A stretch of 64,000 nt of DNA from Bromus sterilis (taxonomy: Eukaryota > Streptophyta > Magnoliopsida > Poales > Poaceae), in contig OX465600.1 of NCBI GenBank assembly GCA_950022295.1, positions 3,534,001 through 3,598,000 on the forward strand, written 5' to 3'. The notes below the pieces were generated by a model. That model was not told the origin of the DNA and ran no database searches. It was given only the letters and a program-made list of their open reading frames with translations. Numbering within the stretch: the stretch's first letter is position 1; the number at the start of each line of letters is the position of its first letter. The position numbers and the translations under genes were made by a program. This document shows, one piece after another, positions 1-11,728 of this stretch.

Positions 1-1960
1 GAGCATTTGATTTTCTTCTCGCGCTCATGGTGACTGCAGGCTAGACAAAAATTCATCACAACTTCCATTGAACATGTCTAAGGATATATCTTGCATGATG
101 ATCCCCAAGAAAATTAAATTAATCATCATAAAATTCAATGACTACTTGGTTCAAAAAAGATCATACGTGTCAAATAAGGAAATATGATAAAGAAATCAAA
201 ACATTTTCATCTGGCTACATTTTTATCCCATAAAATGTTATAAATCAAGACATCCAGGTGCATTCTGATTTGCATCTAGCTACATTTCCATCCCATAATA
301 TTTCCCCTAGATACTACACTGTTACTCCAAAAAAATATTAAAAATTCTATAAGATCAAACATTAATTATTGCTACAAGATCAGACATTAATTATTGCTAC
401 AAGATCAAACATAAATTATTCAAAAAAAATCTACAAGATCAAACATAAATCATTCAGAAATTTGATGTGTTACTGTACTCCGCGAAGCACTTCCTTGAGC
501 TTTCAGAGCGTCCACGGGAGAAAAGATCCCTGAATGGTAACCCCTCACTTGTATTGGTTCGGCCTAAAGGCTAGGGGAGAGGAGATGTGTCACCAGCCGT
601 TGAGGACGATGGAGCCGAGGCACCACGTCAGACTGCCTCAACGAATGAGGAGGAAGAGGACATGCGAAAGGAGGTCACCCGGGGATATTGCGGTCATCGA
701 TGACAAAATCTTGGCGACCCTCCTGCTCGCAGTCCATGGCTCGCATCGTTGTTGCCGTTGTGGTGGATGGCATCACCTCACAGACGTCCAGCTGCCATAG
801 CCCCCATCTCTGGCGTTGGTGGTGGTCCAGATCCAGCGCGTTCGATCTCTCAGCCACCAAATTTGTCCTTAGCTATGCCAAATCCACCAGTTCATCTCCT
901 TGGATCGAAAGGTCCAAACTTTCCGAAAGTTCATTGTGGGAAGATGAAGGGGAGTGTGGCGATGCAAGGGGAGGTGGAAAGGAGGGAGAAGAGCAGAGCA
1001 CTACGACGAGCCGAAGCAGAGAGAGTGGTGGAGCCGATGAGCACAGAGGGAGAACGAGAGGTGTTCGAATCAGAGGTGGATTGTGAGTTGAGTAAAAAAC
1101 GAGAACCTTTTTCGCCAACAAGGAGAGATACAATTCCGAGCATAGTCTCCTCAAACCAGTCAGAGGTAGGAGAAAATCTAGTTAATCTAGCTAGCTAATG
1201 AGCTACTTTATTCGCTTCGATATTACAGTAACTAATAAGAGGAAAATCGCAAGCAATAATATATTAATCTTTAAAAACTGCCGCCACCGCTTTCGTGCTT
1301 TCATAATTTATAACAAGGTGATTACACCCCACCTTTTACGCGAGAGAAAAAAAACATAGTATTAGAGCCAACGCTTCAACCATAAGAACGTCATCACTCC
1401 AGCTGATCTTCAAATTTCAACCAGCAATGAAGTTTCATTCATCATCCCTGAGAACAGCGCCATCAGTTCCATGGAGGAGATCTTGATCAAAAGATGCATC
1501 AATATAAATTCTACAAATATCATATGGGGCTTCCCTCAACCCTCTCTCTTACAAGATGTCGTAAGGGATAAAGCCTTAACAATATTAGCCGTAAGAGCAT
1601 GACTACCCATAGATATCTGATAATAAGCATCTTGCGAATTTCCTTCATGAGCCAATGTATACCTTTATCATCACAAATACCAAGCCAAGGTAATAGCAAT
1701 CAAATATACCATTCTGAAGACCCGGAACCGCTAGATCTTGATCAGGCATAAGAAGCAAATATTCAAGAACAGCCTCCCCCCCTACGATCAATTTCACTCC
1801 CGACGGTTATTTCCGAACGAAGGGAGTATTTTTCATCTTGTACTACTAACAGTGTACACAAATTGTGTGAAAGAAAGTGGTGCGATGAAGATCCGTGGTG
1901 TCACCTTCTGGCAGACTGTTACTTGTGACAGAAAGCGCAAAGGCGAAAAATATCTATTTG
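1..1960. other. Repeat-rich intergenic DNA without a supportable gene
   Basis: I see no conserved coding frame here. Short open frames around 534-1200 overlap on both strands and look like no protein I know. That GC-richer patch resembles non-autonomous retroelement DNA. Local short repeats lie at 200-300 (two copies of a wording around tagctacattt) and 349-455. Confidence 0.4.
349..455 (+). repeat. Short tandem repeat, about four imperfect units
   Basis: The wording ctacaagatcaaacat plus an AT-rich tail recurs about four times with 24-34 bp spacing. It is a simple local duplication in AT-rich intergenic DNA, and no function is apparent. Confidence 0.7.
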
Positions 1961-2777
1961 CTTGGCACATGACATGCGGGCCCTGCCATCTATTCCGTGG
2001 ACTGTAGAGTGGGGGCGGATCGAGTGGCCGGGTAGCGACACCCCACCCCACCCCCACCCCCCACCGGGCGGAGGGATGGGCCGTGTGGTGGTGGTGGTGG
2101 TGGTGGAGGATGCCGCGCGCCCGACGAAAGCTCAGCTAAGCCATAGGCGGCGGCAGCAACGGGCGGATCCATCCAGTCCAGCGCCTTTTCGTTGGGCGAA
2201 AGGAAAGGAACGGAACCAAAATCTTATCGGCTACGCTGCTGTGTCGTCTCGTCTCGTCTATCCATCTGCCTGCCTGTCCGTGTGGGGGCGTGGTGGCCGC
2301 CGTTCCGTCCATCCATCCATCCATCGACGATCGATCCATCCATTGGTGCTCTGCTGTACCCATCATCCATCATCCACCCTTCTTTCCTCCCTCCATCATC
2401 CATCCTGGCTGAAAAACACGTCCAAGCTGCTGCTACTTGCCCTTCCCGCCCCTCTTGTGCATGTAGGCCAACCGCGTCAGTCATCTTATCTACCTCCCTC
2501 CCATCATCATTGGCCCCTTCTGATCTATCCAGCTGCTGCTCCGGTGCGGTGCTGCCTCCCATCTCCCTCCTCCAACCCCTCATCCTCACCCCCTTCTTCT
2601 CCTTTCCTGCGGCAGAGCTCGGCGGCAAGCAGGCCGCCGCCGTTCATGCGGACAGGAGCCTCTTTTGGCCGGAGATAGCTGGTCGGTCGTGGTTGGCAAG
2701 CACAGCGCTGTTTGTCTCCTCCGAGAGACAGGGAGAGGTCGACCTTGGGCCTTGGTGATCAAGCAGGTGATCCATGC
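1961..2777 (+). promoter_or_regulatory. Upstream region and 5' leader of the AHL gene, rich in microsatellites
   Basis: This stretch carries a (TGG)n tract near 2088-2106, CCAT/CATC repeats near 2305-2410 and long CT-rich segments. Such tracts are common in grass gene leaders. Open frames across it on both strands are low-complexity and do not look conserved. I could not place a TATA box or transcription start confidently. Assigning it to the AHL leader is inference from position and composition. Confidence 0.5.
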
Positions 2778-2827
2778 ATGGATGGCAAAGACCTCCTCTC
2801 ACCGTCCGACCTGCCGTCATTCTACGC

Positions 2828-2859
<32 letters not shown>

Positions 2860-4739
2860 AACACCACCGCATGCTCGGACTCGGCGGCACCGGGGGCGGC
2901 GGGCATAACCCGTCCTCCCTCGCCGGGATGCACTCCGTCATCCGCCCCATGCCCAACATGAGCATGAGCCCCACCGCCATCCTCCAGTCCATCGGCGGTG
3001 GTGGTGGTTCCTCCCTCGCCGGCATGCAGTTCCACATGGACAACACCACGTCCCCTTCCTCCATGATGCAGCACGGCGGGAGCATGGGCGGCTCTGTCTC
3101 CGGCTCCGGCGCGACCATGCCGGTGACCAGCCCGCCACCGGAGCCGGTCAAGAGGAAGCGGGGCAGGCCGCGCAAGTACGGGCCCGACGGCGCCATGAAG
3201 CACCACATGTCCTCCTCCTCGTCAGCGCATCAGCACCAGCAGCATCAGATGATGGGTGGACCGCCGCCGAGGATGGGGTCCATGTCCGGGCAGGACATGG
3301 CCGGCGGGCTGGACGACGCCGCGCAGAAGAAGAAGCGCGGCCGGCCTCCGGGCACCGGGAAGAAGCTCTCCTCCCCCAGCAGTAAACCCTCTGGTCAGTA
3401 TACATGTGCCCAATTCTGAATTTTATATATCTGTCCTAATTTAGGCCATTAATTCAGATTTCTATCAAATTCCATTCTGCTGCCTGCTAATTGCCAGAAG
3501 AACATTTGTAATATGTACTAGTAACTTCTGTAGCAAAGAAATGTTGATTCTTGGTGATTTAACATGAAGTATCAATTATGCTTACCAGTTGCTGCCATCT
3601 TAGAAATCTTTTATTTTCGCCTGCTGCTACTCTTTCTGCCAAGTTTTTCTTACACTGTTAAGTCTGATATTTGGGCTGGTGACATAACCAAAAACCCTTG
3701 AACTGTCACAGCGTAGTCTGCAGTTTCCTGAAATCAATCACAATGAAGAAAATTAATTCCATTTTTCTTGTCTCCTGATCATCATGTATGTAACTGAAAA
3801 CTATTATTTTGTCCAGGCAATGCGTTCCCTGGTTCAGCTGGAACGAGCTTCACCCCCCACATCATCACAGCATCTCCTTCAGAGGTCTGCACACAGTGCA
3901 AACTGGAACAACCCCACCAAAGTTTTCCTCTGTTATCCTGTTGCAGCTGACTGAACTGACACACAGAATCATACCACTTGCCTTGTCAGGACGTCGCGGG
4001 GAAGATTGCGGCATTCGCGAGCCAGTCGCCGAGGGCGGTGTGCGTGCTCTCGGCGATGGGCTCCGTCTCGAGGGCTGTCCTCCGCCACCCGGCAGATCAT
4101 CCTCCTTCCTACAACAATCCTGCCATTTACGAGGTAGGCGACAATCCTATATGCAAGGAACAGATCAAAGAAATGATGCACCTGAGACTTGTATGTAACC
4201 CTCCATGATGTGCATTTGTTTGTAGGGATTGTATGAAATCCTGAGTTTATCCGGCTCTTACAATCTGAATGAAGGCCAGCAAAATCAAACCGACGGGATC
4301 AGCGTCACGCTCTGCAGCCAGGAGAGGCATGTCATTGGAGGTGTTCTGGGTGGAGCATTGGTAGCTGCCAGCACTGTGCAGGTAACAGCAATCTACCAGC
4401 TCAACCCATCGGCTAATATTCAGACATGGAACGGAGCTCCTGCATCCTAAACAGATAGTATCTACAACATACAGTTTTCTAATCCTGTTTCGCATTGTGC
4501 AGGTGGTACTAGGGACTTTTGTGCAAGGAGGGTCCAAATCAAAGTCCAAGAAAGCCGGGAAACCGCCGGCCTTCGGTCCCGACTCGCTCACCAGCGCTGG
4601 GCCAGACGTGGCGTCGCCCAGCTCAGGACATAACCAAACCCTAACGCCGACGTCCGTTGTAACAACAGGAGGGTGGCCTAGCTCTGGGATATTTGACACG
4701 AGAAGTTCCAACATTGATATCAACTCTTCTAGAGGATAG
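2778..4739 (+). CDS. AHL: AT-hook motif nuclear-localized (AHL) protein with two AT-hooks and a PPC/DUF296 domain
   Basis: Five exons join in frame: 2778-3393, 3817-3884, 3990-4133, 4226-4381 and 4503-4739, giving 406 residues with GT-AG introns. The start is the ATG beginning MDGKDLL. A poly-Gln run is at residues 18-28, followed by Gly/Ser/Met-rich sequence. AT-hook 1 (RGRPRKYGPDG) is near 128-138 and AT-hook 2 (KKKRGRPPGTGKK) near 185-197. The PPC domain starts near 217 (FTPHIITAS) and includes GLYEILSLSG at 277-286. Two hooks, the second in RGRPP form, plus introns place it in the intron-containing type-II class of plant AHLs. These are nuclear proteins that bind the minor groove of AT-rich DNA and form PPC-mediated trimers that influence chromatin and growth. 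The C-terminus is Ser/Thr/Pro-rich. It converges with the peroxidase gene, with 317 bp between the stop codons. The family call is firm; the specific role is unknown. Confidence 0.93.
2830..2863 (+). repeat. CAG/CAA microsatellite encoding poly-Gln in the AHL protein
   Basis: A mixed CAG/CAA run encodes 11 consecutive Gln residues close to the N-terminus of the AHL protein. The mixed codons would slow replication slippage. Length may still vary among accessions. Confidence 0.9.
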
Positions 4740-5056
4740 TTCATTTGTCGACACTTCCAGTTCTCAAGAGAATTTTCTGTTCCCAAAAAGAATACCAAAT
4801 GTATACTTTGAAATAGCTCAATTCGGTTTTTGAGATCATTCTTATAGATTATTCGCCAGGCTGTGTTATTGTTGAATCAAGATAATTTTGTTTATATTTC
4901 GACGAAATTGTTATTTTCCTTCCACCTTATAGAACACACAATAACATACAAGACTTGAGTTTCTCTTAGTAGAGTATAAGGGCACATACAGTAGCAAATG
5001 AAACAGACAACAACATACACACGACACGCCGATGCATGATCTTCCACGAAGATACC
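4740..5056. other. Convergent intergenic gap (3' UTRs of AHL and GPX)
   Basis: Only 317 bp separate the two stop codons, so the 3' UTRs of the two convergent genes probably fill or overlap in this gap. I see no other gene or element. Confidence 0.6.
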
Positions 5057-6941
5057 TCAAACCTCTAGCAGCTTCTTAATGTCATTCTGCGGAAACAAAA
5101 GATTCATCAGGTGAATTACCATGCTTGTGACTGGAGACAAGGAACAAGGATAACGCATGCTTGAGTTACAGCATACCTCAATGCCGAGTGGGGACCAGGT
5201 TGGTGCATATCGATTCAAGACATGCCCCTCTTTGTCAACCAGAAACTTGGTGAAGTTCCATTTGATACGCTCTCCAAATAGACCGCCTCTCTCTGACTTC
5301 AAGAATTTGTACAGCGGGGCAGCATTGTTGCCATTCACGTCAACCTGTTGCCAACATGTTTAGATGGAAAATAAGTGCATTTTGTTTGGATGCTAGCACG
5401 CACACAGAAATAGAAAGTTTTCCGCTGGACAGACCTTGCGAAAAATAGGAAACTCTGCTTGGAAGCGATTGCAAGCAAACTCCACAATCTTCTCATCGCT
5501 ATCTGGTTCCTGTCCGGCAAATTGATTGCAGGGGAACGCCAATATCTCCAATCCTAATTGCAGCACAACCAATATTATTTATAATTCACACGAAAGACTC
5601 GCAGCCTAATATAAACTATAGATTTCTCTTCCACCACTATTTAGCACAACATGATTCCAATCTCCAATCTGAAACTATCAACTTGAATAGTTGGATACAA
5701 ACACAGCAGACTCTGTCGTCTCTGTTTGATGGGAAGCAAACTGTTGACCTGGTTCAACTTCTAGGACATTTCAACACCACTTCAGTCTTGTAAAAGCACG
5801 AAAATACAACTTCAAAACACGTTCAGTCATAGTATAAGCCTATAACTGAGAAGCCATGCTCTGATCAGATAGGTAGGTAAGCTATGGGTAAAGTTCCACG
5901 GCTCTTTGAACTCGTTGTATGGACAATTGGACATGGTAATTTCTTTATATATAAAGCGGGGTGAAAGCATGTTTCGAGATAAAGTTCCACGGCTTGTTTA
6001 GTAAGTGGGTGAAGTGAATACATACATCATGACCAAGAAAACGCTCAGATGCTATATCTGGTGTGTTGATTGAATTGCATCTGTTATGAGTTCTCGGGTG
6101 TTATGGGTAATGGCGCATACAAGCTCACTTTGGGTTTCCTGTAAAGGCAAAACCAATGGCTTGTTCTCTAAAGGAATGAAACATTCCCCGTGACATATAA
6201 AAGTGGTGCATCGAAGAGTTTTAAGCATTCCCCACGTGAGAAATATGACCAAACTTAATAGACATCTTTATACCATATACTGTGTTCAGTTTCAGCACAA
6301 ATAGCAAATGCTCAATCAAGAAACAATGGTTAAGAGCCATACTGAGTACCAAATCAGAATAATGCATTATAGCTACTGCGATACTGAAATGACATGTGCA
6401 AAGCTACAGAAAAGTAAGTACCTTTCTCCCTGTATTTCTCATAGAGCTGACCCAGTTCCGTGTAGTTGGTATTTGCCAGACCACTGCAGGGATATCAACT
6501 CAGGTGGTAAACACAGATTCAAATAGGAGGATTTTGAACTAAAACAGAAAAACACGCTACCATCGAGATGCAACATTCACAATAAGCAGAACCTTCCCCT
6601 TGTATCTGCTGAGCTCCACATCATTTCCTCTTACATCCTGCAGAGTAATCCCACCGACTGTTACAATTAGAAGGATGACATGGAACTGTATATCAATATA
6701 AACAAACTGACATACTGAATAATTCATTATCTTCTTGTTCGCCTACAAATAACCCCATTCCATTCAATAACAGATATTTCAACATGCTTTTTGTTCAAAG
6801 TTTCACAAGTAAATCCTCCATAGATTCATAAACAAAGATGAACACTAGTGGGAGAAACAGAGGGAGGGATGGGAGGTGGACCTTAACGACAAAGTCATGG
6901 ACGGAACCACCAAGCTTGGAAGATGACTCTGCTGCGCCCAT
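5057..6941 (-). CDS. GPX: Glutathione peroxidase-like (thioredoxin-type) thiol peroxidase
   Basis: Six exons on the minus strand join in frame: 6882-6941, 6561-6637, 6422-6483, 5435-5553, 5177-5344 and 5057-5086, giving 171 residues. The start (MGAAESSS) is the only ATG in its frame in exon 1; the open frame upstream of it has no ATG. The peroxidatic Cys46 (NVASRCG) is split between exons 2 and 3. Cys75 with Gln77 (FPCNQF), Cys94 (FACNRF), and Trp135-Asn136 (KWNF) complete the catalytic and resolving set of plant GPX enzymes. Cys replaces selenocysteine, as in all plant members. These enzymes reduce H2O2 and lipid hydroperoxides, usually with thioredoxin. The length fits a cytosolic/nuclear isoform; I see no transit peptide, though an unseen upstream exon cannot be excluded. 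The family call is very firm; subcellular site and isoform number are uncertain. Confidence 0.94.
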
Positions 6942-7815
6942 CTTTGCTTTTAGCAAAACTGTAATGTTTCCACTTGAGAAAGGATTGGAGAAGAAAGAGT
7001 TAAGCCGCAATACTCTGAAGAAGAAAAATAAGAATTGTGACAACTGGCAGGCACCTGTCCTGAAATTTATCTGTACATCTCAAGAAGTCTTAGAATGTCT
7101 TAGAATTCCTCATTATTTTTTGCAGTCCATATGTTGTCCACAGATTCTAATGACAACCACACAAATTGCAAATCATTATATTTGAATGAGCTATTCTTAA
7201 ATCACAAATATTAATGGCAGAGAACGCTACAATCAGAAGTAGACAAAATATTTTGGGCCACAATACACCAGCTAGTACACTCACTTATTTTGGGCAATCT
7301 TGAAATGGACAGTTTTTTAAATTAAAATGCAAATGAAAGGGGAAGAAAACATATTGTGTTCCACTACCAGTTCCACTACCAGTCATACAAGAACAGTTAC
7401 AGAAGTCAAAGCGGTATTATTTCAATCAATGCATTCGAAAAAAATATCACATCAAAATCACATGAACACAAAAACCGGATAATCAGCCAGCAGAAACTAG
7501 CCACAGAAAGGCTTGTAGAAAGATGCAATTACCCAAGTGCTTAGAAACACAGATATAAAACAGAGCACACAAACCAGTCAAGCAGGATATTCAACATTAC
7601 ACAACTAGATATTTCATCAGCATGCTTCCAAAACCTGGTGAGTCATGATAGGCTGTCAGCACATTATTCCATGGATCCAGCACCTAATACGATAGACAGG
7701 CTCGCAAGTCCTGAACGACAAACAGTCACAAATAACAACACAGCGAAGAGCTACAGCAACAGACATGGAGCAATTCTAGGGATTACAACGATAAGGCCAC
7801 CAGATGGCTGCTTCT
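6942..7815. other. Intergenic region between GPX and MCTP
   Basis: This 874-bp gap between two same-strand genes must hold the MCTP 3' UTR and the GPX promoter and leader. It is AT-rich, with no conserved open frame and no clear repeat. Confidence 0.5.
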
Positions 7816-10800
7816 TCATAGCATACTGTCCGTCCTCGCGGGCAACCGTCTGAAGAAGTTTACTGGCGTCGAAGGCAACCTGTGCCTGAACCTTGGGTGC
7901 CTCATGGCATAGAACCCTCCTAATGCTGCAAGAACTTGGAGCGGTGTGACGTACAGCACTATTGCGGCTATAAAACAAAATAGCACAAATATTGATGTGG
8001 CCCGAGGATCCCTCCAACTAAGCAGTGCTTGAACTCTCTCCCCTTGGGTTGCAATATCACCAACAACAGTCTGTATCCTTCCGGCAACACTCCTCAGCCT
8101 ATCATACCTCATCCTTACAATCTCTTGACTCCTGCTTGTGGGGAATGTGTCAAACTCTTCGTCGAGTTCATCTGGGTGAACAGCTTCTGCATGAGAGATC
8201 TTGGTGTTCATGTGTGGAGGATAGCGAGGCCGATAACGGTAGTTCCAAATCCCTATCAGAAACATGTACAAGAACACAGTTGGAAGTATGAGCTCTGGAA
8301 AGCACACCAGCATTATAAAGAGGATGTGGACTAGCACAGTGGTTATGGGGTTCTTCCATGCACAGACACCAGTGAACCACTTGCTCATGGCAAACAGGCC
8401 TGAGAAGACATTCATCAGCCTGAAGAAGTTTGCTTTGCTTCTCCTCATGCTCCACAAGTGAGAGTCAAAATCTGACATGTACTCAACAACTTCCTTTCTA
8501 AGAGGTGGCTCCATTCGGCTAAGACGGGCAGCCACAATCTGGACAGCTTGATGGCGGAGCATGTCAACCTGAAGCACTGGTATTGGACGTGCATAGTGCA
8601 TCTTCGGCAGCAAAGGTCGGGAGTACAGGTACAGCATGTTGACCAATGAAGTTGATGAAAATCGTATGGCTAGGTGCAGCTCACCCATCTTTTTCACCCC
8701 TGATGGGTGTAGAACCAGAAGAGGATATGAATGGGTGTATACCCGACCAGTTTCAAGTGTTGAAAGGCGAATTCGAACCTTGCCAATTTTCGCATCTTTG
8801 CCACTGGACGGCTTCTCCCCATTCCTATCTCCAAGCTGGCCATTGTCGAAAGCACCAATAGTCAGGACAGTTGCTGGATCATAGACCTCCCAAGTGTACT
8901 GTTCATTGAACTTGGGGTTTGGATTGTTCATGATAGTACGTGTTCGCACCCACTTTGACCCATACTTTGCAACACAATAGGTGTCTGATGAACCTTTTCC
9001 ATCCCGTGTCTTCATAGGAACAATCCCCTGTGCACCGAGGACTCCAAGCTCGAGCAAACCAATCGACGGCTTCCAGAGTTGCTTGGCTGTCGGCCTGAGG
9101 TCACTGCTGTGGTTTGTAGACTCGTCCAGAACATGATATCCTCCATCAAGGCAGAGACGGAGATGGAGCCGACTAGAGAACTTCTCTCTCTTTAGTTGGT
9201 CCACGTCAACAAGTACAGGCTTCTCAAGATTAAACCACTTCCCATGCACAATGCGGTCATCAGCCCGTCTATCAATCATCGTCAATGGTATAATTATGCG
9301 GCCAAGCATCTCATCTTTGTTAGGAGCTACACGATCTTCAAGCGACAGAATGAGGTGATCCTCGAAAGGTTCAGCAGCCACAAACATAAGGTCTTCATTC
9401 CAAAACGGGTTGAAGTTTCTAGCTTGAACAGGCTTTGTCCTCCCATGCTGATGCCCCACCTGTGCTCTGACAAAAACATCTGGATAGCGAGTCTTATCAT
9501 GTATGAGAATATCTTGGGCCTCAATTATATTAACTCGCAGGTACCATAGTCTGGGTGCATGGTAAACTTTTGACTTCATGTGCGTTACGGCAGATGGGTC
9601 TTCAAGTGTAGCAGCATCTGAATGCCATGCATCAGGAAATGCCTCATCGGCCTGGGTGCCAATCCAAACTGCCAGCATCAGCTCACCCCTTGACTTATCC
9701 CCACTCTTGTGAACAAGCCGGTACCATTCTGGAGCCAGTGGACTGTCAGGGGGCACACGTACTGGCACATCATTCAGATCGAATCGCACCATGCCAACAA
9801 AATCATCCTTGAGAAGATCTTTGTCTTTGACCAACACTTCAACGACAGAGGCCTGCATACGTTCTCTAGAGAAAGCAAAGACCGCATTCCATTCAGGGTT
9901 CCTCTGCTTCTCAAAGTGCTTGGTTATGCCCCTGTAGTTGCCAACTCTCACTTCAACAAAAGGATCCAGGCTCCCAGTGATGTCCATGTCAGGCAAGTCC
10001 CGTGCCTTGACCACACGCACAAACAGATACTGCATTCTCTCCACCAAGTCGTAAGTACTAGCATGCTTCTCACCACCTATAACCCGACCACCAACAATCT
10101 GTCCACCACCAAGAAAGGGGCTAGTTTCTTTAAGTGCATAGTCCATGGGCTGCTGGGAGGCAGCTGAATACATCCTGACCATCTTGGGCTGTTGAGGTTG
10201 AGGTCTCATTTGCTCAACACCATACTTGGAGGGTTGTTGCTCGGCAAAAGAGGAAGGAAGATGACCATGGTGCTGATGATGCTGTACGTCCTTAGCTATG
10301 GTATGCAAGGTTCTCACTTCATCATGTCTGTGCTCCTGAGAAGCATTCAGATTAGTACCGGTTATATCAGCCGCAATCTGCTCGGCTTGACTTGGAGGAG
10401 CATTATTTGAAACAGGGTCCATTGCAGGAAGAGGGTTTGAAGCCCTGATGGAGGGGTCATTGGTGATGTACACTTTGAGGCCTAGTTCCCCTTTCACACG
10501 GGAGAACATCCCACGCTTCTCCAGTGGATAGTGCATGACGACAGCATCAGTGAAGGGTACAAATGAGGTCCCAGCAATTCTGACCTTGCCAAGGAAGGAC
10601 CTGGAACCTTCAACAGACTTGTGGATGTTGTAGACATATGCTTCAAGAGCGAGCTCGGGAAGGTTTGATGGATCAGACACGTTGAAGTAGAAGCGCTCGT
10701 TCCAGACAGGGTTCAGGTCCTTCTCCTTGATGGCTGTGCGGAACCGCTGACCATCAAAGGTAAGCTCGACACAGGCGCTCGCGGAACCTTGCCCGTCCTT

Positions 10801-10854
10801 GGGCATGAGGTCGTGAGCGCTTGCAACCTCCACACCCAGCTTATATGTTGCCAT
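7816..10854 (-). CDS. MCTP: Multiple C2 domain and transmembrane region protein (MCTP, QUIRKY/FTIP family)
   Basis: A single 1012-residue open frame starts at an ATG in context gaagcaATGGC. An N-terminal C2 domain (about 1-130) is followed by a His/Gln-rich linker. Then come the family signature ALKETSPFLGGG (about 240) and three more C2 domains at roughly 275-400, 435-560 and 598-735. The PRT_C membrane domain (about 840-1012) contains two hydrophobic blocks, near 838-872 and 952-985. C2 loops keep Asp residues, for example DMDITGSLDPF in the second C2. MCTPs anchor in ER or plasmodesmal membranes, bind phospholipids with or without Ca2+, and control cell-to-cell trafficking, such as FT transport or receptor signalling. 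An intronless coding region is usual for the family, and the size matches four-C2 members. Which ortholog it is cannot be told from one sequence. Confidence 0.95.
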   Translation of the reverse strand: MATYKLGVEVASAHDLMPKDGQGSASACVELTFDGQRFRTAIKEKDLNPVWNERFYFNVSDPSNLPELALEAYVYNIHKSVEGSRSFLGKVRIAGTSFVPFTDAVVMHYPLEKRGMFSRVKGELGLKVYITNDPSIRASNPLPAMDPVSNNAPPSQAEQIAADITGTNLNASQEHRHDEVRTLHTIAKDVQHHQHHGHLPSSFAEQQPSKYGVEQMRPQPQQPKMVRMYSAASQQPMDYALKETSPFLGGGQIVGGRVIGGEKHASTYDLVERMQYLFVRVVKARDLPDMDITGSLDPFVEVRVGNYRGITKHFEKQRNPEWNAVFAFSRERMQASVVEVLVKDKDLLKDDFVGMVRFDLNDVPVRVPPDSPLAPEWYRLVHKSGDKSRGELMLAVWIGTQADEAFPDAWHSDAATLEDPSAVTHMKSKVYHAPRLWYLRVNIIEAQDILIHDKTRYPDVFVRAQVGHQHGRTKPVQARNFNPFWNEDLMFVAAEPFEDHLILSLEDRVAPNKDEMLGRIIIPLTMIDRRADDRIVHGKWFNLEKPVLVDVDQLKREKFSSRLHLRLCLDGGYHVLDESTNHSSDLRPTAKQLWKPSIGLLELGVLGAQGIVPMKTRDGKGSSDTYCVAKYGSKWVRTRTIMNNPNPKFNEQYTWEVYDPATVLTIGAFDNGQLGDRNGEKPSSGKDAKIGKVRIRLSTLETGRVYTHSYPLLVLHPSGVKKMGELHLAIRFSSTSLVNMLYLYSRPLLPKMHYARPIPVLQVDMLRHQAVQIVAARLSRMEPPLRKEVVEYMSDFDSHLWSMRRSKANFFRLMNVFSGLFAMSKWFTGVCAWKNPITTVLVHILFIMLVCFPELILPTVFLYMFLIGIWNYRYRPRYPPHMNTKISHAEAVHPDELDEEFDTFPTSRSQEIVRMRYDRLRSVAGRIQTVVGDIATQGERVQALLSWRDPRATSIFVLFCFIAAIVLYVTPLQVLAALGGFYAMRHPRFRHRLPSTPVNFFRRLPARTDSML

Positions 10855-10878
10855 TGCTTCTGGTGATGTTGCGATCTA

Positions 10879-11728
10879 CTGCATACACGAAAGAAAAGCA
10901 CAGTTAGTGCCACCGCGAAATGCTACAAACAGGCTGACACAGCCAAATAAGCATACATATAAAGAAAAGCTCAGTTAGGTAGCACCATGGCAGGTGCTAC
11001 AAACTGGCTGTCACATCGAAATAACAATAAGAAGAATTCAGCACAAGAAGAAAAACTAATATGTTGCAAATCACCCACTAAAGCGTCCCAATCACACTCG
11101 CATAACCACGCGCATAGATCGCCCCTGTTCTACAGAAGAAGAGGTATGTTCCAGTTCACTAAAGGGCGTGGTATTATTTCTAATTTACCACCAAAATCTG
11201 CACACGAACAGTCCACATCAAACGTAGACATCCAGTCCACAGGCCAACCTAAACTCCCCTAGGATCTCTTAGCGCTTTCAAGTGAGCAAACCAACTCTAA
11301 ACGCTGGCGTCAGTCAGAGAGACAGACGGCGACGTATGGGAGCTCGCATCACAGCTGAAGGCGACGTACACACAGAGATCTAACCTGTGGATAATAAGCA
11401 GTCTAGCATAAATAAATAAATAAAATAACCCAATATCCGTCCGAATCAGGGAGCGCACGCATGAACCTTTTGGCGAAAAGCAAGCCAGACGGGAACAGCA
11501 GCTTTAGATTATTGAATCGGAGGGATCCGTGGATTTAGTGCTGCTACACCTGATCCGTGAGAATATGCGAAGAGCAAAGGGTGGGGCGCGCTTCTATTTA
11601 CCGCCCCGGAGCAAACGCGGCGGACCCTAACTAAACCCCCGAGAAACCCCGGGATGGATTCGGCGCGCCGGCGGCAGGAGAGGAGGACGAATCGAGGCGG
11701 GGCGGAGAGGGGATGAACGGGGTCTCAC
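10879..11728 (-). other. Probable 5'-leader intron of the MCTP gene
   Basis: On the minus strand a consensus donor (AG|GTGAGA, exon ending at 11729) faces a good acceptor (TATGCAG|TAG at 10879/10878) 24 bases upstream of the MCTP start codon. The 850-bp interior is AT-richer than the GC-rich DNA beyond 11729, as expected for a leader intron. This is inferred from splice signals only. Confidence 0.6.

Noticed and set aside
2192..2758. Long open frames in the AHL leader
   Set aside because: They are low-complexity translations of CCAT and CT-rich tracts, open on both strands, with no conserved content.
6942..7043. Upstream extension of GPX that might be a transit peptide
   Set aside because: The frame is open but has no ATG, only a TTG at its start. 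6941 is the first ATG.
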